DNA of 64,000 nt from Virgibacillus necropolis (GTDB taxonomy: Bacteria; Bacillota; Bacilli; Bacillales; Amphibacillaceae). The stretch lies in assembly GCF_002224365.1 (NCBI RefSeq), contig NZ_CP022437.1, forward strand, positions 2,108,001 through 2,172,000, read 5' to 3'. The position numbers and the translations under genes were made by a program. Under the pieces are notes generated by a model. That model worked only from the letters and a program-made list of their open reading frames with translations. It was not told where the DNA came from and made no database searches. Numbering within the stretch: position 1 is the first letter of the stretch; every line of letters starts with the position of its first letter. Of the stretch, positions 60,847 to 64,000 are shown piece after piece.

Positions 60847-61359
60847 ATGGAGGAAAAAGCTCTAATGGAAATTTCAGAACAAATTGAGGAATTAATTGAT
60901 CAGAAAAATGAAAACTCCTATTTTGTCTATCTGACAAATCGAGAAAAGTTGTTACTCCCTATATTCATGTTTAGGAAGGAAATAAATCAAATTCTTAATC
61001 ATATGAATGAAGAAATCGAAATGGGATTCACAAATTTGTGGATATTAGAACGAACTGCAATTTATCGTGATAATCAATGGTTACTACTCCCTGAAAACAA
61101 TGACAAAGCAGATTGTTCATTTGATTACGGTCAAAAAGAAGATCAATACTGCACATTTATATTTCATAATTTTAATAAACCTTCTGATATTGTTATGAAT
61201 CGGAAAAGCATGGATAGAAATGAAACAAAGGTACATGGTTCTTTTAAAGAGGCCCAAGATTACGTTGAAAAACGGATTGATTATTTAAAATCAGTACATG
61301 ATTATAGAGCTTACTATGCACTGTGTGCAAAACAGCGCTACGATTTTATGTGGCATTGA
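60847..61359 (+). CDS. Unknown protein, paralogue 2 of an adjacent pair
   Basis: A 170-residue homologue of the previous gene: SYFVYLTNREKLLLPIFMFRKEINQIL, MGFTNLWILERTAIY, and the same C-terminal CAKQRYDFMWH. Spacing between the genes is 93 bp. Divergence is large (perhaps 40-50% identical by eye), so the duplication is not recent or is under diversifying pressure. AAGGGAGA precedes the ATG. Function unknown. Confidence 0.68.
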   Translation: MEEKALMEISEQIEELIDQKNENSYFVYLTNREKLLLPIFMFRKEINQILNHMNEEIEMGFTNLWILERTAIYRDNQWLLLPENNDKADCSFDYGQKEDQYCTFIFHNFNKPSDIVMNRKSMDRNETKVHGSFKEAQDYVEKRIDYLKSVHDYRAYYALCAKQRYDFMWH

Positions 61360-61487
61360 CTTGGGGATTCGTGTCAGTTATATTAGCGAAGTTTTTACTT
61401 ATAAGTGGAAATTAAACAGGTTGTTAGGAGATAAGTCTTTACTCATTTCTGTTAACCTAAATTAACTATTAGAAAAGAGTGATATTT

Positions 61488-62309
61488 GTGTATTATAATG
61501 ATCCGTCAGTTAAGAAAGAGGCTAAAAAACATAAAAAACTTTTAGAGTCATTTATCATTGATCCGGGCTCCTTTCGAATAAATAATTGTGATTATTTTTT
61601 GGTGAATTATCAGAGAGGAGAAAAAATAACGGCATGTGCTGTAGTTTCACCGAATTCTAATGCCGGGAAAATGGAGTATTTGGAAGCGTTTAATGCATTA
61701 TTGGAATTCTCTGTACTAACCAGGTTATTTGTAGATCATGCTGGAAAAAGGGTGAATGCATATATGTATCCACATACTTTGATGCAGAAATTTTTAATAG
61801 ATGTTTTAAGAGAAGGTTGTACTCATTTAACTTCAGAGGAAAGGAATGCCTTTGAATACTGTCTTGAAAGAATCAATTTAATGTTAGAACTTCAAGGACG
61901 TATAAAGGAAATGTATGATGAATTTGAACAAAAAGCTAAAAGATATCTTGATGGAGTTGAAGAAAATTTTATAAAACAAGACATAGAAGAAGCAGCAAAT
62001 AATCTTGGTGAGTTTGGTTTTATTCAATATAGACAGGCGGTAGCCATTTACGAATATATACCCAAGTTTAGGTATATAAAAGAAATGAATAATCCAGAAG
62101 TGAAAAAGTATATAACTGAAACTATTGATGGTTATTTGGGTGAATTTTCGATAAATGAAGAAGAACATCGAAAAAATGTCGAAAGAATTTCTTTTCAGCC
62201 TAATATGGGTGATTTAACCAAAGAAGAACACATTGAAATAGAAAAAAGTATAATTTATAAAAATTTAGCAGAAATAAATGCATCTACAAGAAAAGAATTG
62301 AGATTGTAA
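61488..62309 (+). CDS. Unknown helical protein
   Basis: A 273-residue hydrophilic protein. N-terminal 90 residues look alpha/beta (NNCDYFLVNYQRGEKITACA); residues 120-200 are charged helices likely to form a coiled coil (RIKEMYDEFEQKAKRYLDGV). No family recognised. GTG at 61488 lies 7 bp after AAAGAG; GTG 61479 overlaps that site. Follows the unknown paralogous pair. Confidence 0.6.
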   Translation: MYYNDPSVKKEAKKHKKLLESFIIDPGSFRINNCDYFLVNYQRGEKITACAVVSPNSNAGKMEYLEAFNALLEFSVLTRLFVDHAGKRVNAYMYPHTLMQKFLIDVLREGCTHLTSEERNAFEYCLERINLMLELQGRIKEMYDEFEQKAKRYLDGVEENFIKQDIEEAANNLGEFGFIQYRQAVAIYEYIPKFRYIKEMNNPEVKKYITETIDGYLGEFSINEEEHRKNVERISFQPNMGDLTKEEHIEIEKSIIYKNLAEINASTRKELRL

Positions 62310-62480
62310 TTATACTTTTGATTAAAACATGACAGGGAGATTTCTATGGAAAACCATTGAGAAACGCTTGAAAGGTTTAATGTATTTTGATTGAGGTGAT
62401 GGGGGGGTCTTGAAGAGAGGAATCTTGGACCATTATTAAAAAATTATATTGTCACTTCAAAATTAGCGTGGGGGGTAAAT

Positions 62481-62786
62481 ATGAAATATTTCGATAGAGA
62501 GGAAAATCCTGAACATCCAAATCAAATTTTTAAGTATCAAAAATATGAAATACCATTACAGGAAATAATGCTCATTAAGAAGCATAAGACGGAATCGGTA
62601 ACCTATGCCTTATATAGTGAAGAAGGGATGGTTTATTTACTAACAGAAGTTTCGGTTAGCAATAATTGTATATGTGGTTATGGCACCTATAGTACACCAT
62701 ATTGTAAAATTGAAGAAATCAATAAATATTCTTTGGATACATTAGATAAGCATGCTTACAACTGGTATATGACACAAGCGAAATAA
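62481..62786 (+). CDS. Unknown small protein
   Basis: A 101-residue product with one Cys-x-Cys (CICGYG) and a Cys in TPYCKIEE, aromatic-rich. No family recognised. GGGGGGTAA precedes the ATG. The upstream stretch 62310-62480 holds nothing recognised. Confidence 0.55.
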   Translation: MKYFDREENPEHPNQIFKYQKYEIPLQEIMLIKKHKTESVTYALYSEEGMVYLLTEVSVSNNCICGYGTYSTPYCKIEEINKYSLDTLDKHAYNWYMTQAK

Positions 62787-62924
62787 TTGAAATGTAGACG
62801 TTCCTTATATGCTAAGTACATAAGTACATCAGAAGATATGGAAGAAGTCCAAATAGAAGATATACATAAAATGCTGGATTCGTACACCCACAACCCTAAT
62901 TATGTTCAGTTTATTGCGGAGTAA
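62787..62924 (+). pseudogene. Protein-like scrap
   Basis: Immediately after the previous stop an open frame reads RSLYAKYISTSEDMEEVQIE, then DIHKMLDSYTHNPNYVQFIA and stops. It has no credible start and is probably the tail of a lost gene. Confidence 0.3.
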
Positions 62925-62960
62925 TAATGAGATGGAAAAAGTTCTATTGGAGGTGAAATA

Positions 62961-63506
62961 GTGAAGAATAAATTAATACCAATCTATAGGGAACAGGAGA
63001 TTTATACCTTGTTCTATGACACAGTACATGAAAAGCTGGTTTTGTTTCCGCATCGTAAAAATGCACCGTTGGCCTATGTATATTTAATAATTTTAGTTCT
63101 ACTTGGATCATGGTATTTTAATGATATTTATCAGCCGTATAAGGATCCCTTATTCAATATTATTTTATTTTTGGTGGTTATAGTATTTAGCTATGTCTTC
63201 GCAAAAATCTTTATGAACTCATATTATATTCAAAGAACGGAAGAAACCGTTTATTTAGATAACGAAAGTATGGAAAACTGTGCTATTCAAGGGATGAAAC
63301 AGCTGAGAATGGAGTTATACCTCGGTGGAGGAATAAGTGTTTTATTCACTGTAGCTGGTTTTGCTTTATTTTTTATCTTTAGTCAACTTGTTCTGTTAAC
63401 CTTTGGTGGTTTAGGCGTTGTTGCTATTTTTCTTATCCTTTTAACCAGACCGTTTACGCGGATTAAAGTACTAAAAAAGTTTCAAAGTAAAGAAATCAGG
63501 CTATGA
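62961..63506 (+). CDS. Predicted four-helix membrane protein, unknown
   Basis: A 181-residue protein with four hydrophobic segments (about 37-55, 63-85, 120-142, 144-165) and a basic C-terminus. GTG at 62961 has GGAGGTG 7 bp upstream. The N-terminal 30 residues (REQEIYTLFYDTVHEKLVLF) are cytosolic-looking. Not recognised. Confidence 0.65.
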   Translation: MKNKLIPIYREQEIYTLFYDTVHEKLVLFPHRKNAPLAYVYLIILVLLGSWYFNDIYQPYKDPLFNIILFLVVIVFSYVFAKIFMNSYYIQRTEETVYLDNESMENCAIQGMKQLRMELYLGGGISVLFTVAGFALFFIFSQLVLLTFGGLGVVAIFLILLTRPFTRIKVLKKFQSKEIRL

Positions 63507-63570
63507 CCCTTCTTCACGGAGATAGTGGTTCTGATGCTCAATATGAATGAGATAATAACCCTAAAATATT

Positions 63571-63741
63571 GTTGAAACTGTGGAAGAACACTAAGGGGTT
63601 AAAATAGCTGCTCCAGAGGAGATTGCATATATAAATGGCTGGATATCAGATATAGAACTCAGAAGTAGTGGTGAGCAGTTGAGCAAAACTAGTTATGGTC
63701 AGTACTTATTAAAAGTTGCAAATGGGGAAATCAAATACTAG
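63571..63741 (+). pseudogene. rfbA: rfbA (glucose-1-phosphate thymidylyltransferase) 3' scar
   Basis: After ETVEEH and a stop, the frame reads GVKIAAPEEIAYINGWISD, then LRSSGEQLSKTSYGQYLLK and stops at 63741. That is the C-terminal end of RmlA/RfbA (GLKIACPEEIAYR.G.I ... KSGYGQYLL). The catalytic part is gone. rfbC follows after 17 bp, so the usual rml gene order once existed. Confidence 0.78.
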
Positions 63742-63758
63742 AAAGGGAAGGTATTTCA

Positions 63759-64000
63759 ATGAAAATCATAGAAACTGAACTGAAAGGTGTATGTTTGATA
63801 AAACCGCAATTTTTTGGTGATGGCATTGGATGGTTTATAGAAAGTTATAATTACATTCGCTTTCAAGAAGCAGGGATAGATATTAAATTCACACAAGAAA
63901 GTCATTGTTTTTCCGCTTCAAAGGGAACTATAAGAGGGTTAAATTATAAAATGAATCCAAAAGCACAAACGAAATTAGTGCGCTGTATAAAAGGTGCTAT
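63759..64000 (+). CDS. rfbC: dTDP-4-dehydrorhamnose 3,5-epimerase, 5' part
   Basis: The first 80 codons of an RmlC cupin, running off the window. ETELKGVCLIKPQFFGDGIG, NYIRFQEAGIDIKFTQESH, GTIRGLNYKMNPKAQTKLVR are clearly RmlC. Two usually conserved sites are changed: FGDxRGWF reads FGDGIGWF, and the catalytic/substrate histidine of RGLHYQ is Asn (RGLNYK). So it may be degenerating, like the adjacent rfbA scar. AAGGGAAGG precedes the ATG. Confidence 0.82.
   Translation, partial: MKIIETELKGVCLIKPQFFGDGIGWFIESYNYIRFQEAGIDIKFTQESHCFSASKGTIRGLNYKMNPKAQTKLVRCIKGA

Noticed and set aside
1-64000. tRNA, rRNA or prophage structural genes
   Set aside because: None recognised while reading; no cloverleaf or 16S/23S-like text, no capsid, terminase or tail genes.

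Overview
The window reads as a low-GC, Gram-positive chromosome of the family Bacillaceae. AGGAGG-type ribosome binding sites are strong, TTG and GTG starts are frequent, and the backbone gene order follows the yqiT-buk-bkd-yqiW-yqjA ... yqjQ region of Bacillus subtilis. Protein wording and the intergenic repeats recall halotolerant genera such as Oceanobacillus or Virgibacillus; the genus is an inference.

Backbone I (1-17.8 kb): branched-chain amino acid breakdown (end of leucine dehydrogenase, butyrate/branched-chain acyl kinase, the four BCKDH subunits), a bacilliredoxin, a YqjA-like membrane protein, and a 42-codon Prli42-type gene on the other strand. A propionate/methylmalonyl-CoA operon follows: mutase large subunit, a fused cobalamin-binding/epimerase protein, and a carboxyltransferase. 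It is a plausible route for the propionyl-CoA released by valine and isoleucine breakdown. Next come YqjE peptidase, PolY1 with a candidate LexA box, a TetR regulator and an OppA lipoprotein.

Accessory island (about 17.8-35.7 kb): it sits between the yqjH (polY1) and rnz orthologues. It holds single small genes (ASCH protein, MFS pump, phosphotransferase-like, MazG-like, LOG, acetyltransferase, PH-domain, thioredoxin-reductase-like, AhpD-like), many broken, plus an IS3-family insertion and an orphan N6-adenine methyltransferase. Most units are separated by a roughly 70-bp palindromic repeat, always on the + strand, starting about 17-30 bp after the preceding stop codon where the boundary is clear. 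The layout resembles a gene-cassette array, and I consider it the most interesting feature here. Further repeat families, two 223/224-bp MITE-like elements with 8-bp target duplications, and a perfect 43-nt palindrome occur in or next to the island.

Backbone II (35.7-44.8 kb): aldehyde dehydrogenase, RNase Z and old yellow enzyme NamA on the minus strand, a glycerophosphodiesterase, then the yqjN, yqjP and yqjQ orthologues, and a DNA alkylation repair protein.

Amino-acid region (45-58.5 kb): two fragments of glycine-betaine binding proteins, a GabR-like regulator divergent from gabD with only a scar left of gabT, two amidohydrolases flanking a transporter, a transposase relic, and an RpiR regulator - acyltransferase - N-succinylamino acid racemase - YkvI transporter cluster that fits the known D- to L-amino acid conversion pathway.

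Tail (58.5-64 kb): small, mostly unknown genes including a paralogous pair, a DUF1428 protein, a methyltransferase, a membrane protein, a scar of rfbA and the start of rfbC. No rRNA, tRNA, CRISPR array or prophage structural gene was seen.
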